The notes: a model not told the origin generated them from the sequence alone. 39,843 nt of DNA from CAYRWR01 sp964537555 (GCA_964537555.1 CAZIAD010000031.1:1-39843), one strand, 5' to 3'. Shown: positions 22,108-31,945, numbered from the stretch's first letter. Made by a program: numbers and translations.

Positions 22108-24411
22108 ATGGATTATCATAAAATGACTAAAGCAGAGCTGATCCATGAGCTGGAAAAAATGTCAGGGATTGTGGAGCAGGCCAGTCAGGACATACACCTG
22201 ATCGAATATTTTCCTATACCGGCTCTGATACGGGACCATGCCGGAAATGCACTCCTGGTCAATAAAAGCTTTCAGGAGCTCCTGGGTTATACTCTGGACG
22301 ACCTTAATCCTATAGAGAAGTGGTTCGAGGAAGCCTATCCTGAACCCAAGTATCGGGAGGAAGTGAGGCATAATTGGGAGACCTCTATTCCCCAGCTGGA
22401 GGCGGGCCGCGTACTGAGAAGGTTCTATGTAGTAAAAAACAAACAAGGCAACGAAGTCAATATCAAGTTCACGACTTTCCTTTGGAATCCGGATAAATTC
22501 TGCCTGCTTCTGGAAGATGTATCTCTGCACAATCGTATGCTAAAAGAGCTGCAGGCCAGTCAGAAAAAATACAGCCTGCTGTTCCATAAATCCTACGACG
22601 CAGTGATCATACATGATGCCCAGGGTAAGATCATCGATGTCAATGAAAAAGCACTTAATCTTTTTGGCTATAGCTATGGAAAGGTACTGCAGCTGGAGGT
22701 CAGGGATATGCTGGGCAGTGATTTCCAGGAAAATCTGACCTATGCAATGAAGCATATGAAGTCAGACGTGCATCTCTTTACAGAAGCCGAGCTGAAAGAT
22801 AAATCAGGCAAAGTATTTAATGCTGAGATATCCGCCAGTCTATTTAGGCTGGGTGAGCAGTATTTTTTTCAGGCGGTGATCAAAGACCTCACTCTGAGAA
22901 GGGCTGCCGAAAAAAAAGCAGACCTGCTCACTACCGCCATTTCACACACAGCAGAAAGCATAGAAATCACCGACTATGAAGGCAAGATAGTGTATGTCAA
23001 TCCAGCCTACGAAAAACAGACAGGCTATACCCTGGCTGAAGTGATGGGGAAAAACCCTTCGGTATTAAATAGTGGCAGGCAGGATAAAAAATTCTATACC
23101 GAGTTGTGGGATACCATCAAAAAAGGGGAAGTGTGGAGCGGACATTTTAGCAACCGGACCAAAGCAGGAGTCTTATTTGAGGAAGACGCTACTATCTCTC
23201 CGGTCAGAGATAAACAGGGAAATATCACCCATTTTGTTGCTGTAAAGCGCGATGTCACGGAAGAGTTGCTCCTGGAACGGCAGCTCCGTCAATCTCAAAA
23301 AATGGAGGCCATAGGGACCCTGGCCGGGGGTATTACTCACGACTTTAATAACATCCTCACTGCCATACTGGGCTATTCTGAGCTGGCTTTATATAATAAG
23401 CAGGACATGGTGAAGCAGGAGGGATATCTTAGAGAGATCCTGGCAGGAAGTAACCGGGCCAAAGAACTGGTCAAGCAGATACTGACCTTTTCACGGCAGC
23501 AGGAATATGAACAGGCCCCCCTCATCCTGAGCTCAGTGGTAAAAGAAGTGATGAAGTTTATGGAATCCATTATACCTAAGATGATACATATTGTGGTTGA
23601 TATGAGAGATAACCGCAGTATGATCATGGGGAATTCAACTCAGATCCACCAGGTCATTATGAACCTCTGCTCCAATGCCAATCACGCCATGAAGGAAAAG
23701 GGTGGTACACTGACAGTGATCCTGGAGAAAACAAAGATCTCTCATGATGACTACTTAAGCAGGGAAATGGGTGAAGGGGATTTTATGCGGCTGAGTGTTT
23801 CTGATACCGGGTGCGGTATGGGACAGGATGTTTTAGAGAAGATATTTGACCCCTATTTTACTACTAAATCCCGGGATGAAGGGACTGGACTGGGCCTGTC
23901 TGTGGTCCATGGTATTGTACAGGAGCATCACGGTATCATACAGGTAAAGAGTGAGCTGGGTCAGGGGAGTACTTTCGAGATCTATTTACCGGTTCACAGC
24001 CAGTTAGGGGCAGGCAGTGATGAAGCACGCCAGGATATAGTCGGTGGAACGGAAAGGATATTATTTGTGGATGATGAACTAATGGTCTGCAGACTGGCAG
24101 AATCTATGCTCAGTGAACTGGGCTACAATGTCACTGTGAAGCAGGATAGTCAGGCAGCCCTGGAGATGTACAGAGAGGATGCTGCAAACTATGACTTGCT
24201 TATCTGTGATAAAAATATGCCTGAACTGGATGGTATTGGCCTGATAGACGGTATTCATGATATATCTCCCCGTTTCCCGGTTATTCTCACCAGTGGTGAT
24301 ATTAAGGCACTTTCAGAAGTAGACCTGAAAGCCCATCATATCCATGCTATTTGTCCCAAACCTTTTCAACTACAGAATTTCAGTTCGCTCATCCGTACTG
24401 TTTTTTCCTGA
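22108..24411 (+). CDS. Hybrid sensor histidine kinase (PAS3-HisKA-HATPase-REC)
   Basis: 767 aa, no signal peptide or membrane segment, so a cytoplasmic sensor. Three PAS domains (about 20-130, 150-265, 275-390) are followed by HisKA with the phospho-accepting His in GGITHDFNN, HATPase_c (N-box MNLCSNANHAM, G-boxes DTGCGMG and GTGLGLSVVHG) and a receiver (about 650-767) with acidic pocket VDDE, phospho-acceptor in ICDKNMP and CPKPF. There is no output domain, so the phosphate must pass to another protein not seen here. It is divergent from the amylase gene. Confidence 0.95.
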   Translation: MDYHKMTKAELIHELEKMSGIVEQASQDIHLIEYFPIPALIRDHAGNALLVNKSFQELLGYTLDDLNPIEKWFEEAYPEPKYREEVRHNWETSIPQLEAGRVLRRFYVVKNKQGNEVNIKFTTFLWNPDKFCLLLEDVSLHNRMLKELQASQKKYSLLFHKSYDAVIIHDAQGKIIDVNEKALNLFGYSYGKVLQLEVRDMLGSDFQENLTYAMKHMKSDVHLFTEAELKDKSGKVFNAEISASLFRLGEQYFFQAVIKDLTLRRAAEKKADLLTTAISHTAESIEITDYEGKIVYVNPAYEKQTGYTLAEVMGKNPSVLNSGRQDKKFYTELWDTIKKGEVWSGHFSNRTKAGVLFEEDATISPVRDKQGNITHFVAVKRDVTEELLLERQLRQSQKMEAIGTLAGGITHDFNNILTAILGYSELALYNKQDMVKQEGYLREILAGSNRAKELVKQILTFSRQQEYEQAPLILSSVVKEVMKFMESIIPKMIHIVVDMRDNRSMIMGNSTQIHQVIMNLCSNANHAMKEKGGTLTVILEKTKISHDDYLSREMGEGDFMRLSVSDTGCGMGQDVLEKIFDPYFTTKSRDEGTGLGLSVVHGIVQEHHGIIQVKSELGQGSTFEIYLPVHSQLGAGSDEARQDIVGGTERILFVDDELMVCRLAESMLSELGYNVTVKQDSQAALEMYREDAANYDLLICDKNMPELDGIGLIDGIHDISPRFPVILTSGDIKALSEVDLKAHHIHAICPKPFQLQNFSSLIRTVFS

Positions 24412-24427
24412 TTTAATATCCTGTGAA

Positions 24428-24456
24428 TTGACAGAGTGTGTGCTCTCCTGTAAAAT
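24428..24456 (+). promoter_or_regulatory. Promoter of the CPBP-epimerase-acetyltransferase operon
   Basis: TTGACA (24428-24433), 17-bp spacer, TAAAAT (24451-24456), identical to the rpsP promoter hexamers. Confidence 0.8.
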
Positions 24457-24494
24457 CTATGGTCGTGTAATTAAAAACAACAGGAGAGGAATCG

Positions 24495-25226
24495 ATGTCT
24501 GAATTTGCCTGGAAGAGCGAATATCTGGTCCCGGTGGTGGTCCTGCTTACTGCAGGTCTGGGATTTGTACTTTACTTTTTTACTTCTTTTTCATCCAGGT
24601 ACAGAGCTGCCCTGAAAAAGAAGTATGATCAGCAAAAGGCAGAGATCATCTATGTCCTCTCCGAAAAGTTAAGCGGAGTGATCTTTTTGGGAATACTCCC
24701 CGCAGTGGCTATAGCCATTATTCTAAAGGTCAATATTCTGGAAATGGGAATCACCACTATAAATCATACTATCTCACCTCTGTGGTACATCGGGGTGAGT
24801 ATTTTGATCACCTCGGTAAATTTCCTTTTTAAACCCAATGCCCATCATCAAAAGATGTATCCCCAGATGCGGATCCCGGAATGGTCAGCCCGGCCTCTCA
24901 TCCTGGATGGAATCGGTTGGTTGTTTTATCTTTTGGCCTATGAGTTTATGTTCCGGGGCTTTGTACTCTTTCTCCTGGTCCCGGTACTGGGAGTGTGGCC
25001 CGCTATCATGGTCAGTACTGTCATGTATGCCCTGGCCCATGTCCCCTACCAGATGCCTGAGGCAGTGGGAGCTTTTCCATTCGGTGTCTTTATGTGTATG
25101 ATCACTCTCTATACCGGCAATATCTGGCTGGCCTATGTCATCCATGTATCTCTGGCGGTATCCAATAATGTGTCCGGGGTATTTCATCATCCCGATATGA
25201 AATTTAAATCAGGAAAAACAGTATGA
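24495..25226 (+). CDS. CPBP-family intramembrane protease-like protein
   Basis: 243 aa with several hydrophobic segments. The CPBP (Abi/CAAX-protease-like) motifs are recognisable: AYEFMFRGFVLFLL as motif 1 (only one of the two usual Glu residues kept), ALAHVPYQMPEA as motif 2, and a late His in YVIHVSLAVSNN. Likely an integral membrane peptidase or an inactive relative. AGGAG lies upstream of the ATG. First gene of a coupled three-gene operon. Confidence 0.82.
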   Translation: MSEFAWKSEYLVPVVVLLTAGLGFVLYFFTSFSSRYRAALKKKYDQQKAEIIYVLSEKLSGVIFLGILPAVAIAIILKVNILEMGITTINHTISPLWYIGVSILITSVNFLFKPNAHHQKMYPQMRIPEWSARPLILDGIGWLFYLLAYEFMFRGFVLFLLVPVLGVWPAIMVSTVMYALAHVPYQMPEAVGAFPFGVFMCMITLYTGNIWLAYVIHVSLAVSNNVSGVFHHPDMKFKSGKTV

Positions 25227-26221
25227 AGATATTTATGACAGGGGCCACCGGATTTATCGGAGCCCGTCTGGCTCAGACCCTGGCTGAACAGGGACACACT
25301 GTACACGCTCTGGTACGTAAGACTTCAGATGTGTCGGTGATACAGCATAAAAATATTAAGCTCTTTGTGGGGGATATCAGTGATGGCCCCAGTCTGGAAA
25401 AAGCTATCAAGGGATGTGATCAGGTCTATCACCTGGGAGCCTATGTCAAGGTGTGGGCTAAGGATCCTGCTCAGTTTTTCCGTATCAATGTGACCGGGAC
25501 TATACTAATATTACAGGCCGCGGAAAAACTCAAAGTCAAAAAGACGGTGATCACTTCTACCGCAGATGTATATGGCCCTTCCGGAAAGGATCTCCTCCAT
25601 GAAGATTCTATCCGGCTCACGGAGTTTATGAGTGAATATGAGTCTTCCAAATTTATGTCCGAGGAAAAGATACAGCATTTTATCCGCCGTCATAAGATGG
25701 ATGTGGTGATCGTGAATCCCACCCGGCTTTACGGGCCGGGCCTGCTCAATGATTCCAATGCTGTGACCAAGATGATCAAGGATTACATCTCGGGTAAATG
25801 GCACATCATCCCCGGGGATGGACTGAGCGTAGGTAATTATGTCTATGTGGAAGATGTGGTGCAGGGCCATATTCTGGCTATGGAAAAGGGAAGGTGCGGG
25901 GAGAAATATATCCTGGGTGGAGAGAATATCAGCTATTCCGGATTCTTTGAAGTACTTACTGAAGTATCTGGAAAAAAACACTGGCTCATCAAAGTGCCCT
26001 TATGGCTGATGCTAATGGTAGGACGCATTCAGTTATTAATGGCTAAAGTATTTGGTATAGCCCCTCTGATCGTACCCCGATGGGTGCGGCGCTTTATGCT
26101 TAACTGGGCTCTCAGCAGTGACAAGGCTGCCCAGGAACTGGGGTATAAACCTGTCTCCCTGAAAGAGGGTTTTAAAAAGACTATTGAGTGGTTACATTCT
26201 GAAGAAGGGAAAGAGCTATAA
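25223..26221 (+). CDS. NAD(P)-dependent epimerase/dehydratase (extended SDR)
   Basis: 332 aa. The Rossmann motif TGATGFIG is at residues 7-14. Catalytic residues lie in STADVYG and YESSK (YxxxK), and NPTRLYGPG follows, as in the dihydroflavonol-reductase/HpnA-like branch. It probably reduces or epimerises a sugar nucleotide or isoprenoid-type substrate. It overlaps the CPBP gene by 4 nt. Confidence 0.92.
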   Translation: MKIFMTGATGFIGARLAQTLAEQGHTVHALVRKTSDVSVIQHKNIKLFVGDISDGPSLEKAIKGCDQVYHLGAYVKVWAKDPAQFFRINVTGTILILQAAEKLKVKKTVITSTADVYGPSGKDLLHEDSIRLTEFMSEYESSKFMSEEKIQHFIRRHKMDVVIVNPTRLYGPGLLNDSNAVTKMIKDYISGKWHIIPGDGLSVGNYVYVEDVVQGHILAMEKGRCGEKYILGGENISYSGFFEVLTEVSGKKHWLIKVPLWLMLMVGRIQLLMAKVFGIAPLIVPRWVRRFMLNWALSSDKAAQELGYKPVSLKEGFKKTIEWLHSEEGKEL

Positions 26222-26733
26222 TGGTCATAGTGAAGAAAGAGGACTGGCAGGACTTTAAAGATGTGGAAAATCTTCTCCGGCAGGCTTTTCCCACCAGTGA
26301 AGAAGCTATTCTGGTCAATAAACTGCGCCTCAGTGAGGCTTTTGTGCCTGAGCTTTCTCTGGTGGCCCGTATGGACCATCAGATCGTGGGCCATAATATG
26401 CTGACCAGATTGTCTATTCAGGATGGTGAGGGGGTCTTTTCAGCTCTGGCTCTGGCTCCCCTGGCTGTACTCCCCCTGTTTCAAAGGCAGGGCTATGGCA
26501 GCAGGCTGGTAAAAATGGCAGTGTCTGAAGCTACGCGCCTGGGATACTCTCTTATACTGGTATTGGGGGATCCACAGTATTACAGCCGTTTTGGTTTTGT
26601 GCCTGCGGTCGAAAAAGGCATTTACCCTCCGGAAGAATCCTGGAAGGATGCATTCCAGGTACTGGAGCTGGTCCCCGGTGCTCTGCAAAATATCCAGGGT
26701 CAGGTCCTATACCCTCCTGAATTTTCTGCATAA
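26221..26733 (+). CDS. GNAT N-acetyltransferase, YhbS-like
   Basis: 170 aa. The acetyl-CoA loop QRQGYGSRLV and the YhbS-type signature LGDPQYYSRFGFVPA are present. It overlaps the epimerase stop by one base (TAATG). The acceptor molecule is unknown. Confidence 0.9.
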   Translation: MVIVKKEDWQDFKDVENLLRQAFPTSEEAILVNKLRLSEAFVPELSLVARMDHQIVGHNMLTRLSIQDGEGVFSALALAPLAVLPLFQRQGYGSRLVKMAVSEATRLGYSLILVLGDPQYYSRFGFVPAVEKGIYPPEESWKDAFQVLELVPGALQNIQGQVLYPPEFSA

Positions 26734-26827
26734 TGAATTTTTTTTTCATTGAATGTGTAACCCTTCCTTGTCTTATTTAGTATACTTATTAAGGAGTTAT
26801 TGTATTAATTTCTTAAGGAAGTAACTA

Positions 26828-28051
26828 ATGAGCGGTTTCAAATTTCACCTTGTGAATTTCAAGGAGAACAGTTACCCTGCTATTGAAGGCATAAATGTCC
26901 CCGATGAATTTTATATCATCAAAAAAGGCCGGGTATTACGCAGCACCAATAATCTACCTGTTAATTATAGCTTGGAAGAAGTCCTGGAAGCAGGAGATTT
27001 TTTTGGAGTAATTTCCTGTATGGCACGCCGCCCTCACCTGCACAGCATTCATGTATTGGAAGATAGCCAATTTATTGTAGTCAGACGTGAGGAATTTAAG
27101 AATCTGATAGTACAAAATACACCGATAGCCTTAAAAATCATCCGACATTTTAGCAAGAAGCTACGATTTTGTGATAATATATTTGCCATGTTGTCTTTCC
27201 AGATGAATCAGACTCATAATACTGCTCAACTTTTTAATTTAGGTGAATACTTTTTAGGACAGAGAAAAATCGGGCATCATGCAGCTTACGCATATATGCG
27301 ATTTCTGGAATACAACCCTCATCATAAAAATGCTGGATTGGCTCGTTCCAGATTAGAGTTGATAAAAAAGCACTACACAGATGAACATAAAAAGATCTCT
27401 GAAGACATTTATACTCTTTATGATGATAATTGTATAGTTTTTTTGGAAAATGAAGCGGGGCATTCTCTTTATATTATCCAAAAGGGTGAAGTGAGAATAA
27501 CCAGGATATATAAGGATAAGGAAGTGCTCCTGAATATCCTGAAGCAGGGGGATATTTTTGGAGAGATGGCTATATTGGAACACAAACCCAGAAATGCCAA
27601 TGCTTTTACTAACGGCCCCACTACATTATTGGAAGTAAATAGCTCGAATTTTGAGGACATGGTAAAAAAATATCCCGAAATAGCATCGCGCATTATTGAA
27701 TTATTATCAGACCGGATATGGTTTGTGCATCAGCATATTTCAACTGTATTGATAAGTGATCCTTTAACAAGGATTTATGATGCTTTGTATATTCATTTAC
27801 TGAGAGATAGAATCGATGCTGAAGCAGGAGGTCCCCACTTATTTAATCTGAGTTGGGAAGATCTGCTTCAGTTCTGTGGACTGGATACACATCAATCACG
27901 ATCTGCATTATTTCAATTCTTTATTCAGAATCACATCTATAGCCTGGAAGAAAATCATATATATTGTGATGATATAAAAGATATATATAGACAAAGAAAT
28001 AAAGCAAGAAATAAAATGACGATAACAAAAATAAGGTCTTTTCTTGAATAA
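26828..28051 (+). CDS. Regulator with two cyclic-nucleotide-binding domains and a Crp-type winged helix
   Basis: 407 aa. The first cNMP fold (about 10-115) lacks the phosphate-binding cassette. The middle (about 135-185) is helical. The second cNMP fold (about 195-310) keeps the cassette GEMAILEHKPRNANA, with Glu and Arg in place for cyclic nucleotide. The C-terminus (LSWEDLLQFCGLDTHQSRSA, then LEENHIY) resembles the Crp helix-turn-helix and wing. Tandem-cNMP proteins of this layout are common in spirochaetes. It is likely a cAMP-type transcription factor. AAGGAAG precedes the ATG. Confidence 0.85.
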   Translation: MSGFKFHLVNFKENSYPAIEGINVPDEFYIIKKGRVLRSTNNLPVNYSLEEVLEAGDFFGVISCMARRPHLHSIHVLEDSQFIVVRREEFKNLIVQNTPIALKIIRHFSKKLRFCDNIFAMLSFQMNQTHNTAQLFNLGEYFLGQRKIGHHAAYAYMRFLEYNPHHKNAGLARSRLELIKKHYTDEHKKISEDIYTLYDDNCIVFLENEAGHSLYIIQKGEVRITRIYKDKEVLLNILKQGDIFGEMAILEHKPRNANAFTNGPTTLLEVNSSNFEDMVKKYPEIASRIIELLSDRIWFVHQHISTVLISDPLTRIYDALYIHLLRDRIDAEAGGPHLFNLSWEDLLQFCGLDTHQSRSALFQFFIQNHIYSLEENHIYCDDIKDIYRQRNKARNKMTITKIRSFLE

Positions 28052-28104
28052 AAGCATCATTTTCATTAATCTGAAATTCATCAGTAGAAAATATCTTCTA
28101 GTGG

Positions 28105-28133
28105 TTGATAATTCCATAGGAAAATGTTATACT
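28105..28133 (+). promoter_or_regulatory. Extended -10 promoter with a long leader
   Basis: TTGATA (28105-28110), 17-bp spacer, TATACT (28128-28133) preceded by TGT. This gives a leader of about 135 nt before the gene at 28275. Confidence 0.6.
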
Positions 28134-28233
28134 GAAAGATAATTTTGAAATTTTCAGTGAAGTATTACATCTGTTGGCGATTCATTCTGTATGAGATCGT
28201 ATAGATAGGATATATGATTTTCCTAATTATTTA

Positions 28234-28260
28234 GCAGTACAAATCTTTGGATAGTACTGC
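28234..28260 (+). promoter_or_regulatory. Leader hairpin abutting the ribosome binding site
   Basis: GCAGTAC (28234-28240) and GTACTGC (28254-28260) form a perfect 7-bp stem that ends at the base before AGGGAG, the ribosome binding site of the next gene. A second leader dyad, CTGAAA/TTTCAG, lies at 28132-28157. Confidence 0.5.
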
Positions 28261-28274
28261 AGGGAGTAAGAATC

Positions 28275-29399
28275 ATGATCACTATCCATAAAGTAAACAC
28301 AAAGTCAGAATACCGCCAATTTATCGATGTCCCTTTTTCTTTATACCCTAAAGACAGCAACTGGGTACCCCCTATAAAAGCAGATGAGATGGCTAATTTT
28401 CACCCTTCCAAAAATCCTTCCTATAAAGATTCTGAAGCAGCATTCTGGCTGGCCCGGGATGGCCGCAAAAATGTGGGACGTATAGCAGCCATAGTCAATC
28501 ATGCTGCTCAGAAGAAGTGGAACAATAAACTGGGCCGCTTTAGCTATGTGAATTTTACTGATGACCAGGAAGTAAGCACCGCCCTATTCAATACAGCAGA
28601 ATCCTGGCTCAAAGAAAAGGGCTGTGACGGAGTGATAGGGCCTATGGGCTTTACCGATATAGATGAAGAGGGCCTGCTGGTAGAGGGTTTTGACGAGCCC
28701 GGTACCCTGCCTATGATCTACACTCATTCCTGGTATAAGACTCATATAGAAGCCTTAGGATATAGTAAAGAGATAGACTGGCTGGAACATCGCATTGAAT
28801 TACCCACACAGATCCCCAAAAAGATCCTCAGCGCGGCTGAGTGGGCCCGGGATCTATTGCCCGAAGTCACCATTCTGGAAGCTAAAAAAAGAGAAGATTT
28901 TAAACCCTATATACCCGGGGTATTTGAGCTGCTTAATGAGACCTACAAGCATCTGTTTGGAACCATGGAATTCACCCCGGAGCAGGCCCATTTTTATGCT
29001 GAGCAGTATTTTTCTTTTTTACATCCTGATTTTACCAAGCTGGCCCTCAGTCCGGATAACCAGGTGATCGGCCTCATAGTGGCTATGCCCACTCTCACCA
29101 AAGCCTTTCAAAAGATACGGGGACATCTTTTTCCATTCGGCTTTTTAAGAGTGCTAAAAGATATGAAAAAGACCGAAGAGGTAGACGTCTACCTGGCTGC
29201 TACCCACCCGGATTATGATAATTCCGGCCTGATCGCTCTTATCATAGTATCATTTATGAAGTCTCTCTATAAAAACGGGGTCAAATGGGTGGAGACCAGC
29301 GCCAATCTGGAGACCAATGACCGGGTCCTGTCCTTCTGGAAGGAATTTAAGCACCGCCAGCACAAGCGGCGCCGGGTCTATCAGAAAAAACTGTCCTAA
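28275..29399 (+). CDS. YghO-like / GNAT-fold protein of unknown substrate
   Basis: 374 aa cytoplasmic protein. The opening with FIDVPFSLYPKDSNWVPPIK and the stretch WLKEKGCDGVIGPMGFTDIDEEGLLVEGFDEPGTLP mark a family annotated as YghO or uncharacterised N-acetyltransferase; the C-terminal part (about 215-374) has a GNAT-like layout ending in an ETNDRVLSFWKEF segment. No partner genes are adjacent. AGGGAG precedes the ATG. Confidence 0.8.
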   Translation: MITIHKVNTKSEYRQFIDVPFSLYPKDSNWVPPIKADEMANFHPSKNPSYKDSEAAFWLARDGRKNVGRIAAIVNHAAQKKWNNKLGRFSYVNFTDDQEVSTALFNTAESWLKEKGCDGVIGPMGFTDIDEEGLLVEGFDEPGTLPMIYTHSWYKTHIEALGYSKEIDWLEHRIELPTQIPKKILSAAEWARDLLPEVTILEAKKREDFKPYIPGVFELLNETYKHLFGTMEFTPEQAHFYAEQYFSFLHPDFTKLALSPDNQVIGLIVAMPTLTKAFQKIRGHLFPFGFLRVLKDMKKTEEVDVYLAATHPDYDNSGLIALIIVSFMKSLYKNGVKWVETSANLETNDRVLSFWKEFKHRQHKRRRVYQKKLS

Positions 29400-29426
29400 G
29401 TCCCGTTACATTGACTCATTGATACT

Positions 29427-31805
29427 TTATTTGGCCTCCCATACTATCCACTCTATCTTCTGTTCTATAGGATCTGCCGAGGGAATGAAGACCCTATTTC
29501 CTGATACCAGGAGGTCATCCCGGGGACTGAGACGGACATGGGAGCTCAGGGCGGTGGGGCCGCTTTTAATCTTGCCTTTTTGATCAATGATCAACATATA
29601 GGTGTTTTCATAATCCACAGCATTGTTTTTATCTGAATATAATTCATAGAAGATACAGATATCTTTATTGTCTAATATTGCGGCTTTTACCCGTTTTACA
29701 CTTCCTTTCTGAAGGGAGCTATATTGGGTCAGCCAGTTTACTCCTTTATTACGCTGCTCTGACCAGCCTCCTCCAAAAGAATAAAATCCACCTTTCTCTT
29801 CCTTTCCTTTGGATAATACCAGATCATCAGATATGATGTTGGCTTTTCCGGACGCATTCTCAAAATCCTTTCTGACTATAACGTATCCCAGATTGCGGGG
29901 ATCTTTGAACTCACCCCCGGTCCTGCTGTTATCTATAGATCGTCCATCCGGGCTGGGTTCACCTGCGAAGATCACGATATAAGCATCATCCGTCTCTAAT
30001 ACGGCTCCTAATTCGGTGTAGGTACCGTTATCATTGGACCATTTGTAAAACTGTTTAGTGGCAGTACTGATTTCCGGATAAGCGGGGTAGGTCTTTCCCG
30101 CAGGGCTTTTAGGTGTGGTGCCATGCAGAGTCTTGAATGTATAGACTACTTTTGAAGTCCTCCTCTGGTCGAAGAAACGATGCAGATTGATCCCCCGGGG
30201 ATAATTATCCCCCAGGTCTATAGCGATAAAGTCTCCCTTTGAGTCTACTGTGAGATAGTTATCGAAGGAGTGCCCTGAGGTCTGCCCGGTATTGATGACT
30301 ACCTTGAGTGTCTCCGCATCAAAGACCACTGCGATACCTCCCTGGTGGTTCAGGCCATCGCCCCCTCTAAACATGCGACGGGCAATGAGCAGGGCCAGCT
30401 TGCCGTTACTGTAGCGCAGGCTGGCCGGATAATCACCCGGATCCCAGATATTCAGGGCTGATTGGGAAGTGTCAGGATTATTTCTGCGGAGTTCTTTGCC
30501 CTGGCTGTCAGATTTAAGGATGACCAGTTTGTCTTCCTGATAGCCGCTTACTTTTTTTACATATGCCAGGTAGATATTACCTTTGTCATCCCCGGTGGCT
30601 GCTACCAGTGTGCTTTGCGGTATATAGGGTAGAGCGATAGTATTGTTGAAGGACAGGTCTGTTTTCATGGTAGTGATATAAGATCTTTTATTGACTGTAT
30701 CCTGATAGATCATAGCCGGACTGCTGCCCGTCAGACTGACTGGAAAATAATTCCTGATGTGAGGGCTTTGTGTAATACTGCTGAGACGGGCGTTAACCGG
30801 ATATTTGAATTTAAGGAGACGGCCGCTCGCGAATGTTTGTATCTGTGCGCCCTCAGTGTGGGGGGAGAGCTCACTAAAAGAACTGATCCGGGTCTGAGCC
30901 GGTACAGCGAAATAAGTCCGGGGACTGGTTAGTGTACTTACTTCCATATCTTTTATCTGAATAAATTTTCCCGGGATGATATCCTGAGAGGGGATAGTGT
31001 ATTTCTTTTCTACTTTTGTACCATCCAGTTCATAAATAGTGTAATCTGTGCGCTCACTGAATCGGAAATATACCCCATGACGGGATGCCAGAAATTTAGT
31101 GGCTTTATGATCAGGAGGATAAATACGGTAGGCATCGAACTTCCTGTTTTCATTATCTTTGATAAAGCCTTTTTCTACTTTAAAATCATTATGATTATAA
31201 GTGCCGCTGGTATAACAGCCGTTCTGGTAGAACAGAGCAGCCAGGCCCAGGTCTCCTATAGTCTCATCCTCCCTGAAAGCATCACTGGAGCGTTTTTCTA
31301 CCTCCAGCCCTTTGATAATAGTGGATGTTTCAGGGCTAAAGGTATAGAGGTTTAAGGGAGGAATATTTTTTAAAGAAGAAGGCTTAATGATTTTTTTATC
31401 TGTGGAATCAGACTTGCTATCATTAGTAGGTATGTCGATATTCTTGTCTGATTCACTCTTTTCCTGTGAAGCAGGCAGTATATACACTTTCTTAAAATTT
31501 TTTCGCTCCAGGATGGCGCCGGCTTCTTCTGCTTCTGAAAGTGTAGGGGCTGAAATGACTACCACATAATCCCTGCCTTTCAGGTAATTATATTGCCGGT
31601 ATTTTACATCTTCTATCGTCAAGGGGATGGCTCCCGGGACACTGATTTTTTTACTCTCAGTCTCAGTCCCGATGAAAAGAAATCGGGCATGTTTCTGCTC
31701 CAGAAGCAGTCCAGCCTCATCAGTACTGATCTTTTTATAAGAAAATCCGGAATTAATGAGGCAGAACACGAACAGACTGGTAAATAATATAAATGAAGTC
31801 TTCAT
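29427..31805 (-). CDS. Exported protein with degenerate rhodanese-like N-terminal domain
   Basis: 792 aa from the ATG after GGGAGGATTAAA. Signal peptide 1-22 (MKTSFILFTSLFVFCLINSG). Residues about 23-120 follow a rhodanese fold (STDEAGLLLEQKHARFLFIG, VPGAIPLTIEDV, ILERKNFKKVYILPAS), but the active-site Cys position reads VVISAPTLSEA, with no Cys. The remaining roughly 650 residues are beta-rich, with Gly-Asp turns and blocks such as ATGDDKGNIYLAYVK and LTVDSKGDFIAIDLGDN that suggest a beta-propeller. Function unknown; periplasmic or surface. Confidence 0.7.
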   Translation of the reverse strand: MKTSFILFTSLFVFCLINSGFSYKKISTDEAGLLLEQKHARFLFIGTETESKKISVPGAIPLTIEDVKYRQYNYLKGRDYVVVISAPTLSEAEEAGAILERKNFKKVYILPASQEKSESDKNIDIPTNDSKSDSTDKKIIKPSSLKNIPPLNLYTFSPETSTIIKGLEVEKRSSDAFREDETIGDLGLAALFYQNGCYTSGTYNHNDFKVEKGFIKDNENRKFDAYRIYPPDHKATKFLASRHGVYFRFSERTDYTIYELDGTKVEKKYTIPSQDIIPGKFIQIKDMEVSTLTSPRTYFAVPAQTRISSFSELSPHTEGAQIQTFASGRLLKFKYPVNARLSSITQSPHIRNYFPVSLTGSSPAMIYQDTVNKRSYITTMKTDLSFNNTIALPYIPQSTLVAATGDDKGNIYLAYVKKVSGYQEDKLVILKSDSQGKELRRNNPDTSQSALNIWDPGDYPASLRYSNGKLALLIARRMFRGGDGLNHQGGIAVVFDAETLKVVINTGQTSGHSFDNYLTVDSKGDFIAIDLGDNYPRGINLHRFFDQRRTSKVVYTFKTLHGTTPKSPAGKTYPAYPEISTATKQFYKWSNDNGTYTELGAVLETDDAYIVIFAGEPSPDGRSIDNSRTGGEFKDPRNLGYVIVRKDFENASGKANIISDDLVLSKGKEEKGGFYSFGGGWSEQRNKGVNWLTQYSSLQKGSVKRVKAAILDNKDICIFYELYSDKNNAVDYENTYMLIIDQKGKIKSGPTALSSHVRLSPRDDLLVSGNRVFIPSADPIEQKIEWIVWEAK

Positions 31806-31874
31806 TTTAATCCTCCCAGGGGTCAATTCAGACAGACAATACCCGATTGTAGAAGATTTCTGTGGTTTTGGCAA

Positions 31875-31903
31875 CATTAAATAAAGATATTTACATGTGT
31901 CAA
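31875..31903 (-). promoter_or_regulatory. Promoter of the exported rhodanese-like gene
   Basis: On the minus strand TTGACA (31898-31903), 17 bp, TTAATG (31875-31880). Confidence 0.55.
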
Positions 31904-31945
31904 TCACTTTTTTTTAGGGGTATATTATAGGGGGATTTATGATAA

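Noticed and set aside
26732..26750. Terminator after the acetyltransferase (AATGAA / TTCATT around a T-rich loop)
   Set aside because: The stem is only 6 AT-rich pairs and the Ts are in the loop, not after the stem.
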